Positions 26,001 through 35,937 of a stretch of 64,000 nt of DNA are shown piece after piece. The DNA is from Diprion similis. Its lineage: Eukaryota > Arthropoda > Insecta > Hymenoptera > Diprionidae. Numbering within the stretch: the first letter of the stretch is position 1; the number at the start of each line of letters is the position of its first letter. The DNA is taken from NCBI RefSeq assembly GCF_021155765.1, contig NC_060117.1, forward strand, positions 6,290,001-6,354,000, read 5' to 3'. A program made the position numbers and the translations under genes. Below the pieces are notes generated by a model that was not told the origin of the DNA, ran no database searches, and saw only the letters and a program-made list of their open reading frames with translations.

Positions 26001-29000
26001 TCGTCGTGGTCAATATTTAGAAGAGACCTAGGCGTTCGAGCTTGCGAGGGGGCGCAAAGCACATCCCCAACTACACTTATATTGCCCCATATTTCTTCCC
26101 CTATTAGCATACCTAAGTCGTTGGCATACTTTTCGTATAACTCAAACTCTAATTGAATTTTTCGCGGTATATTTGGCTCGGCCGATGTAACATATTCATT
26201 CTGTTGTCACCAAAAAAAAAAAACAGGTGTTAATGTTTCGCTTCTACATGTTGTTTTCAAGCAAACACCGCAGTATGTTGAGTTGCCTACCACCGAGGGG
26301 ATCAAATATCAGTAAAACAGAAATACCGAGTCATTATCAAGTTATATAATCACTGTAACGTGATTACCGATAACTCGGTAGGTCTGTATTACCGATATTA
26401 TTTCCCCGTAATGGTAGGCAACCCAATACACTACAGCGTTTAATTTGAAACAGCTTGAAATATGATATGACGAGGCATTTATCGAGAAGAAATTGCGCTT
26501 GCCTATGATTTTACATCGACAAATAATGTCTCTACTTTTATTCACGAATAATTATCTGTAAGACTAAGTTTGAGTAACAAGAATACCCGACAAATAAACT
26601 TGATTATAAAACAAAGTCACAAATACATGTGTATAAATATTACAAACCCCTAAATTATTAGGTAAAGTCCTCGTCCAAAGAATTTCTTCTGACTTTTGCC
26701 AGATGGTGGTGTATAATTATAAATGAATTCTTGTCACTGCAGGTTGGTGCAAGGACGATGAATTTTTAGCGACAGGTTGAGACGCCAAAATTAACGCTAT
26801 AGGTCGGCAGGATTTTGTCGATATTTTTAAACCGCCTAAACATGACTGGTGCCGGAAGCACTAGCAGCGCTTGTAAAGCTTCGAGTGTTCCGAGTGCCGC
26901 TGAAACTTTTGATATCGTTGTGAAAACTGGCGTCGACGGCGTAACGTTTCAGCCGATTTTCATCGTTGACGGTGTTGCGACGACGTCGGTGCTTCTTTTT
27001 GAGTCGTTTACCGCCTGTCCCCTCCGCGCTTCGTTTTGAATGACGTCTCTTATTCTTGACGGAGTATTTTCCAGCTCTACGTCGTCTTGGTTTGCTGCTG
27101 CACTTTTTATCCGACAATTTTCCATCCGTCAATGACTGCGACTCGTTTCTCGACGTAAAACTGTACCGTCCGTTGACGCATTTCAGAATTCCATATGCGA
27201 CGCAGCGTTTCAGTACCCCTTGCATCTAATTGTAAACGAATTTTAAACTAAATGTGTACGAATTAAGATACTTTAAGAAGTAGGTGTGACATAAAGATGC
27301 AAACTTTTGTAAGAATCCACATTCAAATATTTCACACAACCATGAAAATTCGAGCACCAAAAAATGCAAATATGCAAAAAATAAGTCCCTAGACTATCGA
27401 GTATTAGAATAATTGATGATTGACATAGCAATAAATAACTTTTTTTCGTGCAGTAAAAGTTGAAAAATTTGCACGCGTGTAAATTAGGCACGTCACGTAA
27501 TATTTATCGAATTTATTGTTAGGTATATCCGTGAGCTGTATAATCACCTGTCGTTTCACCATCGGTTCGTCAACGCCGTATTCAGAGTTGATATACTTAA
27601 TAATTTCCCTGGATGTGCAGCCCTGGACCTCGCTCATATTCCGTATCGCTTGAACAACGAAGGTTAATGTTTTGGGCCCACTTTTCACCATCTTCGTTTT
27701 TTTTTAACGTTCAACCGTTGCATACGTAATATCATTCAGGCACGGTAATTAGAGATGGAGACTTGATCCAATAAAATTGTTGATATTTTATAGCCAAAAA
27801 ATTGGCAAAACGAATAAATTCTGTCGACAAAAATGATTCAATGTCTAGTTTATTGCAAACAAGATTTAATTTCTGACCTTGATTGATTGTTCAGATGAAC
27901 TAGATGTTGAACAAGTATAATAGTTATTATCGATAACCGTTATCATAGAAGAAAAATCATGATACCTACACATAAAAGTAGCAATGAATTCGGAAGAATG
28001 AGTTATACTGTCACTTTATAGTTCAATTTGGGGATGTTATATGCACTCTAATAATTTTATTAAAGTATTAAAATGCTGCTAGAGCACATTGAAGAAGATT
28101 TTAGGGGGCAGAAAGTATAAACCTTACATCGTTGGTTCATTCAATGAAAAGCAACCTAACACTTCTGAAAGTATATCTCAATTAATATGGTTATTGACAG
28201 CACGTCTAAAACACGATGATTAACCACGTTTAATAATAAAATGAATAACAATCGATGAGTAAATATGTTATAGATGTGATACCAGTAGTATTACCAATTT
28301 TCTAGAGTTCTTTGATTTTTGACACAGAAATGCAAACCAATTTGAAAAAATCGCGTTCACTTGAGCTGGTGGAAAGATTTTGACTTTTATATTTATAGCG
28401 TACTGTATATCATCTCTGAATATCGCTTCAAATGCATGATGAAACGTTGTTCAATTCACGCAGCAGACAGATATATATATATATATATATACAGCTGTCT
28501 AAAAACCACTAGTCGTTTATTGTGGTAAGTTTCTTTCTGTTGGTACTACGTAAAATGACTTTTGATTGTAGTTTGATAAGATTGAACAGTAGATAAGAGG
28601 GGATGTAGAAACAAAAGCAGAAGGATATAATAATAATAATAATAATAATATAATACATTATGCCTGGGGCATTATTATTAATTAACTAATACAACTTGAT
28701 TGCTTTTTAACTAACATCTTGCAGAAATTCGCAGTATTACACGTATCAAGTTTGTTCTTTTTTGTTTTTTGAACGTCCTTCTCTTGTTTTTCGGCCGTAC
28801 CACTCCCCTTTATTTCTAGGTTATGTGTTTCCGCGTCAGATATTTTTGTCACGGAGAGAAAGCGCGGGGGCCAGCGCCGCCATAATACCCGAAACACCCT
28901 GTGGCTGATTCCCTCGGGATACGAGAAAGGGGTGCAACCCTTCTGTGGGGGTTGGTTTAATATTCACCCACCTACGTATACGTATATACATACATATACT

Positions 29001-31913
29001 CCATCTCTCTCTCTCATTCCTGATTGATAGTCTCTGGTAGAGCTCCGTGCGGTCAGAAATTTCCCTGCACGTTCTGTATATTCGTTTGCTCTGAGTTTCA
29101 ATCAAAACGCAGAAATTACTCGTTCGTTTGTGAAAAATAGTTTTACGAATAAGATATTAGCTATCGTAGAGTGAAAATGAAACGAATTCCCTAGATTTTA
29201 AACAGTTTATGAATTTTGTGAACGGTCCTTTTGGGATTTGGATCGGAATCGCAAACGTTTCAAACAATAAATTGTCTTTTAACCAATTCGTCATACGTCA
29301 CAGTAATTTGTTTATATATTTATTTTATAGTATCTTTTAAGTCTCACTGTAGGTTTAGTTTCTAATTAGTTCCCTAGATATAAGTTGGCTAACCTTATTG
29401 GTACACAAAGGGTGCGTTCCAAAACTCCCTAGGACAGAGACAGAGCTAGTCGCGAACTCGGCAGTGCAAAAGAAATAAGAGATTGTTGATAACACTGAGA
29501 GCTAATTTCGGAACGCATCGAAAGAAATGAACTCTCTCTCTGCCTATCGCCATGTTGTGATACACGCGTTAAAAATTTAAAATAAAGAGTTTCTAAAACC
29601 CTGAAACATCCACCTCTAAACAACGCTCTCAGATATTATACTTATTATCAGTGCATTCGTGAGTACAATAAGTAAGTTAGGTTAAGTAAGGATAATAAGC
29701 ATAATCAGCAGCAGCTACTATTGAAAAAGAACCTTCTCTGATGCTGAATGTCAAATTTTATCGAATATATCGAAGAGTAACTCCATCATAAAAATATTCA
29801 TGATGAATATCCTGGGTTATCGGAAACCCCTTTGAGTGAGAGAGTTTCTGCATGACCTTTTGCAGTATTGAAATACCACCAGTTTCCATTCATATATTCT
29901 CGAAGAGTTCTCATACCGTCATGTTCATGCATGAAAACCTAAAAACAGGGTCAAAGTATTCATGAGAATCGAGAATTCTGCGTCAAGAATCTAGTTCAGA
30001 TGATCTAGGATTCATACCCGAGTTATATGATCCATGAGTAAACTCAGTGCCTCCTTTCTTATTTCTATCTCTCTCTCTTTCTCTCTCTGGAAACAATAAG
30101 AATCGAGAAAAAGTTTACGATGATTGTTGAGATCATGATATCGTTGATGAATGCAGTTTGCGATGACTTGCGATAATGTGAAAGTGCAGCATCAATTACT
30201 TAGGGATAACAACGTAGGGAAATAAACATCGTAGAATGTTGACTCGGGTTACAGCGATCCGGAAATGAGTCAACAAAACATATCCGCTGCACCCTCGCAT
30301 CGATGCATGTAAGGCAGGCTTCTGCTGTTGTAGCTACTTATACAGAACTGTTTGATCTTCCTTCTAGTAGCCACAAATATTGACAGAGTTGACCCTGTTT
30401 ACGGAAGAAGATAATCCGGAGGATCAATTATAGGCGTAACGACAATCAGAAAGATGGAGAAACGTACAGAATGGGAAACAAGCATTTAATTAGGAGATTG
30501 AAATCAGTAACGTTGACGTAGCAAAGCATCTTTGACAGAGTTTAATCTCGAAATTACTAATTCGTTTTGCTGTAATTCAAGGATAGCACAGAAAAACGGT
30601 GTAAGTGCTAAAATACCGGAAACAGGTTTTTTTTTCTTGAAAGATTTAAAAAAAAAATAGAACCGTATGCAGGTACTTGCGAAACAATATGGCTGAAAAA
30701 AATTTATTCGTAAAGTTATAAAAATTTGGCAATACAAAACGGTGTAATTAGTGACGTCATATTATGATTTTTCAAGAGAGCACAAAAATGTCCCGAAATT
30801 TGATTGATTAAATTAAAACGAAAATCTAAAAGTTCTTTTTAGAGTTTTTCATGCTCTTTTCGCGAGTAATTTTCTCGAAAAATTTGAAAAATACTAACTA
30901 ATTTTTCTTAATAATTAATAAACGATTTAACCTTAAATATGCATCGTTACTTTAACCTTACAGGCTTGAACTTCACTGTAAACCGCGTATGAGACATTGA
31001 CTCACTGTCTGAAATGTATTACACAAATTTGTACAGAATATACCATAAAATATTTTTCTTTCATAGTTCAATAGTGAATTTCATCCTGCCATCTCACTTT
31101 TATCCTACATGAATAATGACTGTTTTCCACTTCAGTTCCAACAAATTTATTCCTATTGGCACTATTTCTCGCTGAAAATAGCGGAACTTTTTCGCTCTTG
31201 GATTGAAAAACGCTTTCTACAACTTTTAATACGCACATAGTTTGCTACTAAGAAAATATAGGCATATAAGACACACCTCAATGCGTGACTTAAATCTCAG
31301 GATTCAAGGGCTTGGTTAGTCTGAATAATGGTACTCTTCCTGTGGCGTCGGTCGCCTGAATCCCGTGGGTTCAAGATTTACTATATGGTAAAATTTAACT
31401 ACCAGAAAAGCCACGAAAATCCTTGTGGCTAGGTAAATGGAATACCTAGCGAAACTGTCATAGTTCCGCTCTATCTCATAGTTACGATGAGTACACGATT
31501 ATCACTGTCATTTCTCCGCTTTTATTCAACAGTTATACGATCTGATTAAACAATTAAACAATGCTGATACATTTTTGGAATCGAAAAATTTGAACTAAGG
31601 ATGGAACCAGTGCTTTTCAGTATACATATAATCGTTGGTTACGTTCGAACCTTTTCGTAGCAAATTAGCTATTCAAAGCTAAGTTGAAAATTAAGCGTGA
31701 AAAAGTGTTTTTTCCCCTTCAAATGAGCCCTAGATAATGACAATGACTGTAAAACTCACCAAGGCTGTAGCGCCACAAGTCCTTTAAGGGAAGATTGCCG
31801 TTTCGACCACCCAGAAGGTACACATGACCGGAAAGCAGGGTAGCGCTATGTTTACTTCGCGATGGTGGTGCTGGACCATTCTCAGTTCCTGCAGCTGTCA
31901 CCGAACTCCACAT
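10394..31913 (-). CDS. Kelch-repeat beta-propeller protein, 7 coding exons
   Basis: Seven minus-strand exons join with correct GT/AG borders and phases: 31913-31760, 24321-24164, 14738-14582, 13033-12737, 12487-12177, 12101-11770, 11048-10394. Together they give 2064 nt, 687 residues plus stop. Residues 1-265 form a kelch propeller: diglycine strands YLLGG, YVFGG, LIYGG, YIYGG and LLFGG, each followed by a W-containing blade, and six W-start strands (MWSS, RWEE, SWRK, SWHL, SWCL, TWEK), so five full blades plus a likely closing blade. The remaining 420 residues are polar and low in order except for a conserved-looking segment (FGFCNPNYLGLEMN) and a hydrophobic C-terminus (PLYVFLVGGKEKGQVTVF). 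The start is supported by an in-frame TGA two codons before the Met, after an AG acceptor at 31921, so at least one 5' UTR exon lies upstream. Kelch propellers are protein-binding platforms; the partner is unknown. It may correspond to the scruin-like family (Drosophila slim), but I am not sure. Confidence 0.9.
11770..12101 (-). CDS. Kelch gene coding exon 6
   Basis: Acceptor CATTTCCAG, then GTG AAT TCG TAC TAC. Ends GAG CCA AG | gtattt, phase 2. Polar tail with acidic patch DPDEDTDDEY. Confidence 0.85.
12177..12487 (-). CDS. Kelch gene coding exon 5
   Basis: Acceptor GATTTTCAG, then GT ACT GAG ACT TGG. Ends CCA AAA GAA | gtacgt, phase 0. Begins with the last W-strand TETWEKLCVPG and leads into the polar tail. 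Confidence 0.85.
12737..13033 (-). CDS. Kelch gene coding exon 4
   Basis: Acceptor TATGCGCAG, then AA ACG GAA TCA TGG. Ends CAT TTC G | gtcagt, phase 1. Carries two blades (YIYGG and LLFGG), so blade and exon borders are not one-to-one here. Confidence 0.9.
13424..13604. repeat. 40-bp tandem repeat with an inverted flanking unit
   Basis: Units begin near 13491, 13533 and 13572 and share TACTCTGAATTGCATAACTA plus CAGG-GGAT; the middle unit is diverged. A further unit lies inverted at 13424-13468 (ATGCAATTCAGAGTA), so a stem can form across the array. Lies in a kelch-gene intron. Confidence 0.8.
14582..14738 (-). CDS. Kelch gene coding exon 3
   Basis: Acceptor CCATTTCAG, then AAC AAC TCT TGG AGA. 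Ends TTC CAC TTC G | gtaact, phase 1. Encodes NNSWRKIRAQRG to LWAFHF with LIYGG. The start at 14738 is read from the splice site; the exon has no long open frame extending beyond it. Confidence 0.88.
15011..15139. repeat. Short inverted-repeat (MITE-like) element
   Basis: Left end GTAGCATGGAAACAAGCCAC and on to GGATAGGCAA is mirrored at the right as TTGCCAATCTGCAGGCGCC and on to GCTTGTTTCTAC. The arms are about 42 bp with a few differences. No coding capacity. Confidence 0.7.
19086..19219 (+). repeat. Dispersed repeat family A, internally deleted copy
   Basis: Shares the left end (ATGACGTCAGAGC-TGGTT, GCGCCATTTTATCACCACA, TAACCTAAGTTTTT) and right end (CACCAGATGACGCGTTGCAAA) with the 270-bp copies at 62086 and 63591, but lacks about 130 bp of their middle. 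Confidence 0.85.
19841..19936. repeat. Hairpin repeat family B, copy 1
   Basis: AAAATGACCGTAGGAGCCCAC is mirrored by GTGGGCTCCTAGGGACATTTT. Shares CCCTAGAAGTC-CACAGC and GGCTCCTAGGGACATTTT with the copy at 20361-20456. Confidence 0.75.
20361..20456. repeat. Hairpin repeat family B, copy 2
   Basis: The 27-bp left terminus starting GCAATACCAATCG is repeated inverted at the right (CGATTGGTATTGC) with about three differences. The core CCCTAGAAGTCCACAGC and GGCTCCTAGGGACATTTTCT is shared with copy 1 half a kilobase away. Confidence 0.85.
22762..23054. mobile_element. 293-bp foldback MITE with TA-bounded ends
   Basis: The left end TATGGGGTATTCCACGCCAA is mirrored at the right end as TTGGCGTGGAACACCCCATA. 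The arms extend about 140 bp each through GTGTTAAACC, CTCAAAA-CATTT and CAGGTCAC, leaving almost no unpaired centre. TA at both borders fits the target preference of Tc1/mariner-type elements. A partial relative of the end starts at 35018. Confidence 0.85.
23797..23941. repeat. 145-bp hairpin element
   Basis: CCTTTGGTATT, TGAAAC, ATCAGCTGATTG and GCCATGTTG appear in order on the left arm and as their reverse complements on the right arm. A diverged arm-like fragment (GATCAGCTGATCACCGAGTT) occurs at 11662, so the family is dispersed. Confidence 0.8.
24164..24321 (-). CDS. Kelch gene coding exon 2
   Basis: Acceptor ATTGCAG, then CT GAA AGC AGA TGG. Ends TAC AAT GTC AAG | gtaag, phase 0. Encodes ESRWEELHPGGERPS to LWVYNVK with YVFGG. 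Confidence 0.9.
25902..26200 (-). other. Unassigned coding-like exon or pseudogene fragment
   Basis: On the minus strand a pyrimidine-rich tract ends in an AG acceptor (GTGACAACAG) and is followed by 99 open codons with protein-like composition (for example EFELYEKYANDLG, FNKTWFPEEREVLEPRAWG). The frame ends in CAG TAA, and that stop overlaps a donor-like word (GCA | gtaaga). Beyond the TAA the same frame is open for about 34 more codons. GC content is higher than in the surroundings. I recognise no family. It may be an internal exon of an unannotated gene, an alternative exon of the neighbouring H15 gene, or a decayed gene copy. Confidence 0.3.
26262..26443. repeat. Hairpin element of about 180 bp
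   Basis: Left arm GAGTTGCCTACCACCGAGGGG and on to ATACCGAGT; right arm ACTCGGTAGGTCTGTATTAC and on to CCCCGTAATGGTAGGCAAC. Complementarity over about 60-70 bp with scattered mismatches. No coding capacity. Confidence 0.75.
26836..27691 (-). CDS. Small basic protein with linker-histone (H15) winged-helix fold, 2 exons
   Basis: Exon 1 is 27691-27548 and exon 2 is 27225-26836. The junction is CAG | gtgatt and TTACAATTAG | ATG, phase 0, giving 177 residues. Residues 5-71 read like the globular domain of histone H1: TLTFVVQAIRNMSEVQGCTS, then REIIKYINSEYGV, then MQGVLKRCVAYGILKCVNGR and YSF. The tail is very rich in Lys/Arg (PRRRRAG, NKRRHSKR, GKRLKKKHRRRR), as in linker histones or nuclear basic proteins, so a DNA/chromatin-binding nuclear role is likely. 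The canonical Lys/Ala/Pro-rich H1 tail is not seen, so this is a divergent H15-domain protein rather than a somatic H1. It sits inside the largest intron of the kelch gene on the same strand, so it needs its own promoter. Confidence 0.78.
28470..28491. repeat. (AT)n microsatellite
   Basis: Pure AT run of about 11 units in the kelch-gene intron. Confidence 0.9.
28627..28650. repeat. (TAA)n microsatellite
   Basis: About eight TAA units. Confidence 0.9.
31760..31913 (-). CDS. Kelch gene coding exon 1
   Basis: Start codon at 31913 is preceded by AG acceptor, then G TGA AGA, so an in-frame stop lies just upstream. Encodes MWSSVTAAG to LWRYSL and ends in phase 1 (CTT G | gtgagt). Carries blade 1 strand YLLGG. 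Confidence 0.88.
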
Positions 31914-32003
31914 TCTTCACCTGAAAATCAAAAGTAAGACGGATACTGAGTGAAGTCCGACATAAAAATGTGGGAATCCATGCTTCGAGTACTTGAAAAG
32001 AGG

Positions 32004-32376
32004 TTTTTACGGTATGGGCATTGAAAAGTTCACTTTTTGTGGCAGTTTTCGTTCCGTAAAGTGACGCTTTATACGGTAGCGAACAAAGTTGCGGAATAAA
32101 GTCTTTATTCCGCAGTTTTGACGCGCAGTTCGAAGTGCGCATCCCAAACTGCCGAATAAAGTAGCTTCGTCGAACAGATCGCGACATAACCTCACTCTTC
32201 GTTTTGCTTTTCAATGCCCATACTGTAAAAAATATTGTTTGTGGCATGCCCGTAAACCGTTTTTTGCCTCGGATAATTTCAGTACTCGCTTCCGGCTCGC
32301 CTTCAGCTAGTCCTGAAATCTTTATCCTTGCCAAAAAAACAGGCGGTTTACGGGAATGCCACATAAATAGCTATTG
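32004..32376. mobile_element. Two-module foldback element, copy 1
   Basis: Two adjacent inverted-repeat modules. The first (about 32004-32232) is bounded by TTTACGGTATGGGCATTGAA and its mirror TTCAATGCCCATACTGTAAA, with internal palindromes such as GCGGAATAAAG-CTTTATTCCGC. The second (about 32247-32366) is bounded by TGTGGCATGCCCGTAAACCG and its mirror CGGTTTACGGGAATGCCACA. The whole 373-bp unit recurs at 40191-40566, so the pair travels together. It lies about 85 bp upstream of the kelch start exon. Confidence 0.88.
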
Positions 32377-33824
32377 TTAGACTTTTGGATCGGTGACCTC
32401 TTAGACTAGATATATATATATACACAATCCATGCAGCAAATCATCGAACAAAGCACAACGGAACATTTCTATTTCCCTAAATGTAATCTAGCTCCATCTA
32501 TTCAATTATACTAGCGACCTTCTCCCCCTGGACTAATTCCACGTAAGAATAGACGATATTAGCGACTCCTTATCGGCGATACTATCTCGCGTAATCGCGG
32601 ATGCAACGGAGAGAGTAAATTGAACGGCAGTATAATGGATACGAATATCCATTCAGTCCACCCGATCCACTGGAGGGTATGCCATTTATATTCGAACCTT
32701 TCTTGCTACATCCAATTCACTTACAATTAAGCAACTCGCGGAAGAGAATTGCCTGTTTTTGTCTTTGCGTTTCGATTCATCGGTAATTAAGACGAATTAT
32801 TATTCATACATGATTGTCAATTCCGAAGAAATCGATATAAAAACCATCTATCATCAAATTGTAGAAATTCTTATGCCGGTGTTCGATCAATATTTCAGCT
32901 TTTAAATGGAACAATTTACACCATAACGGAACGCATGTCGTTTCACATAAATTTTGTAGTTATATCAAATTTCACAACAATTTGTACAGCAAATTTATAT
33001 ACTACACCAAAACTGATCAAAAGGGTTTTGAGCCATTATTTAGAATTATTATTGTAAAAAAAACGAGACCAATTGCAAGAAGAACGAATTCCAATAAATT
33101 TCAGCACGTATTTCGAAAAACTCGAGGTGGAATCAAAATTCACCTAGAATTATTTCAAGCCTTGTAATATCCGGTAAAAACGTTGGGATCAGAATAAATA
33201 AAAAAAAAAGGAAGGAAGGATATGTCACACGCCAGGTTGATGAATGATGGGGGAAAATAGATTTTAGTATGTTACATAGAATAAAATCAGGATTACACAC
33301 AAAGAGTTTTTCTCGTAGGAAATGATTGTGAGAAATCCGTATTCTCTCTACTTCTTTCATTTTATTCTTCACCCTTTTCGCTCCGCCCTTCTTTTCCCCG
33401 CATGTAATGCATTATTCACGACTTCTTTTGACGCTACTGAAGGAACCAAAAGCCCTTGGAATTATCGAACTAGACTCGTTATACACGTTGCTGCATAAAA
33501 CCATCCACACTATCTATTATACTGACTGTAAGTTTAATCATTCAGCCAATTGTAAGTTCGTTGCTTAAACAAATACTATAAAAATCTGATTAAGAGCTTC
33601 TGTAGTGTCTTAGTGTCGTATTGTAAGCTCGAAAACAGCTTGATTTTATCACTGATATAGCCTAAAACACGAATTTTCTGAGGTACCAAAAATGGCCGCC
33701 AGGCGTCGCAGAGGCGCTTGCGTCTCCCGTGATAGAAGCAAAATCGATTACATCGACAACCAACAACTGAGACTCTTCGATGCGCTTTGAAATCTGACTG
33801 ATAACTGAACTTGAAACCGATCCT
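32377..33824. other. No gene seen
   Basis: AT-rich sequence upstream of the kelch coding exons. Probably part of a 5' UTR intron of that gene or intergenic DNA. No conserved frame or long repeat was noticed. Confidence 0.4.
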
Positions 33825-34372
33825 AATAGTCCAGAAAAAATAAGTCTGAATTCAAAATATTCGGCTCGTAGCTGTATTTTGGTTTACAGGGGTTTTCGAT
33901 CCTCAGGAATTCAAATTTGAAGTCATTTTTGAGCTGCATAGTTGAAAAACAACTTGACCATCGTATAGAGCGGAAAATTCTACATCGAATTATGTCCTCA
34001 TATGTCGGAAACCGAGTCAGATTAACAAATTAAGAAAATAGAAATCCTACTTATCGACGGTATCTAGGGAATTTTTGTCAAATAATTTCTTTTTTCATAC
34101 TATGTTAATCCGACTCCATTTCCGACATATGAGGACATAATTCGATGTAGAATTTTCCGCTCTACACGATGATCAAATTATTTTTCATCTATCGACAGCA
34201 ATTCTTGAGGAAAATGCAAAAAATGTCAAATTTGGCAGTTTTCTCGAAACCCCGACTATGCAGGCCAAAAATGACTTTAGATCTGAGTTTCTGAGGGTCA
34301 AAAATCGTTGTAATCAAAACTACAACCACGAGCCAAATATTTTTAATGCAGACCCATTTTGACTGGACTATA
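33825..34372. mobile_element. Inverted-repeat element of about 550 bp
   Basis: Left end ATAGTCCAG-AAAAT, TATTCGGCTCGTAGCTGTA is mirrored at the right end (CAACCACGAGCCAAATA, GACTGGACTAT). The inner arms are better conserved: CGGAAAATTCTACATCGAAT, TATGTCCTCATATGTCGG at about 33980 is repeated inverted near 34110-34165. The arms total about 205 bp. No reading frame suggests a transposase. Confidence 0.85.
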
Positions 34373-35937
34373 AGTTCTTCGTTTAAATCTACGATTAATT
34401 AATAACTGCAGTATTTTCTGTACGCTCCAACGTGCAAGCACCATCATTATAATCCCGGCATAGTTGCTTTATCGACTTCGTCCGCATTGTAGGTGCATGC
34501 ACCGTAATCTGCACCCTCGAGGAAGCCCCCCTTTTTGGAAGTACCTTCACCCATTATCCGACTGCAAATATTATTCTATAATTCACTTCACCCTGCCATT
34601 GATGTCTCCTTTGAAGTGCTCCTGATGGGTTACTCCTCACTTGTTAAAGCTTTCTTCCTCACTTTCGTACTCAGAATTTCACGATTTTAGATGCGATGTG
34701 TTTTTTATACTTTTGATTTGGATTTTTTAAGAGTTTTTCTAACAGTATAAACTGTACTTCAATGAAGAAGGTGACATTTTATTGAGATGTAAGACGGCGT
34801 TCTTGGCTAACGAAAACTCTTGTATTTCAAATCATTTCAGATGACATAAGATTTAGTCGAAATGAGTCTCACGATTAGATAGTATCGAATAGAGCGTGTT
34901 CATTAGAGCTATTAAATTGCTAATGGCATCGTATGGACGAAATTCGAATTTAGGACCTTAAGATACGTCTCCTATTTGTCAGACGTCAGAAACGTCCTCT
35001 GGGTTTCGTTGATTAGTATATGGGGCATTCCACACCAAAACAATCTACTATGACCCTCACCATCGGCGATTTTTTGATTTTTAAGTATAGTGTAGAGTGT
35101 AAAACAGAACATTTTTCACCGGATTTTAAACTTTTTGGACCACTGGTTTGATTTTTATTGCTCCCGAAAAACAAGAAAATCCAATTCTCAAAAATAGCAT
35201 CTATGATTGGCCTTAATTAAATTCTGCTTGGCTTCAAAATTTTCGTTTTTCATCCAAAAATTCATGAGGAAAATTTCTAGTCAATCGATTGGGGTTATTC
35301 ATTCGAAAATTGGGTTTTCGTGGTTCTAGGAGGAAGTAAAAATCCAATCTTCGGTCGAAAAGACCTAAAACCCATTGAAAGATGTTTGTTTCTTTGTATA
35401 TTTTGATACTTATTGTTAGATGTGACGTATTATTACATAAGAAGGTTTCTCTACGATATGTACATAAATTTGTCTTATTTGGCATCAGTTCCTTCTGAGG
35501 AATTGGCTCGTTTCCTATTTTCATCATTTCTCCAATGACCCGTAAAAAGCAGCATAAAGTGTGTATAATCTTATATACAGGAGCCTCAATTGACTCAGTA
35601 TTACTTCCTATTACTGATATTATTATACAATAATAAAATATAAAAACGCGACACAATTATCCTGTTTCAAGAAAAAAAATGCAAGTACCTGTTTTTACTA
35701 TAATTACTGTTTAAACAAGAATCGTAACAAATTTTTTCACGAAACGCCTGCGGTATGATAACTATAAATTCAAAAAATTAATACTCAAACATTTTAAACA
35801 ATCATAACTCATGTTAGCATATTATAGCGATTTTTGCATCAGGATCTAGGTTACGGTATTAAATTGGCAATAAATTGCATGCAGCAGCACTCGAGCTTGC
35901 GTACTTCTTCGCTTATGCTTTGAGTATATGTATATGT
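34373..35937. other. No gene seen
   Basis: AT-rich. A partial end of the 22762 MITE family starts at 35018 (TATGGGGCATTCCACACCAA). An open minus-strand frame at 35234-35656 has no recognisable protein features. Confidence 0.4.

Noticed and set aside
31288..31380. tRNA-like words (TGGTTAGT and GGGTTCAAGATT) at A-box and B-box spacing
   Set aside because: No cloverleaf with a paired acceptor and anticodon stem can be drawn. At most it is a tRNA-derived repeat.
32007..32364. Open minus-strand frame of more than 100 codons, kept open in both copies of the composite element (also 40161-40574)
   Set aside because: Most differences between the two copies change the amino acid, the frame has no domain features and it spans the inverted repeats. 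It is best read as chance openness of a young repeat.
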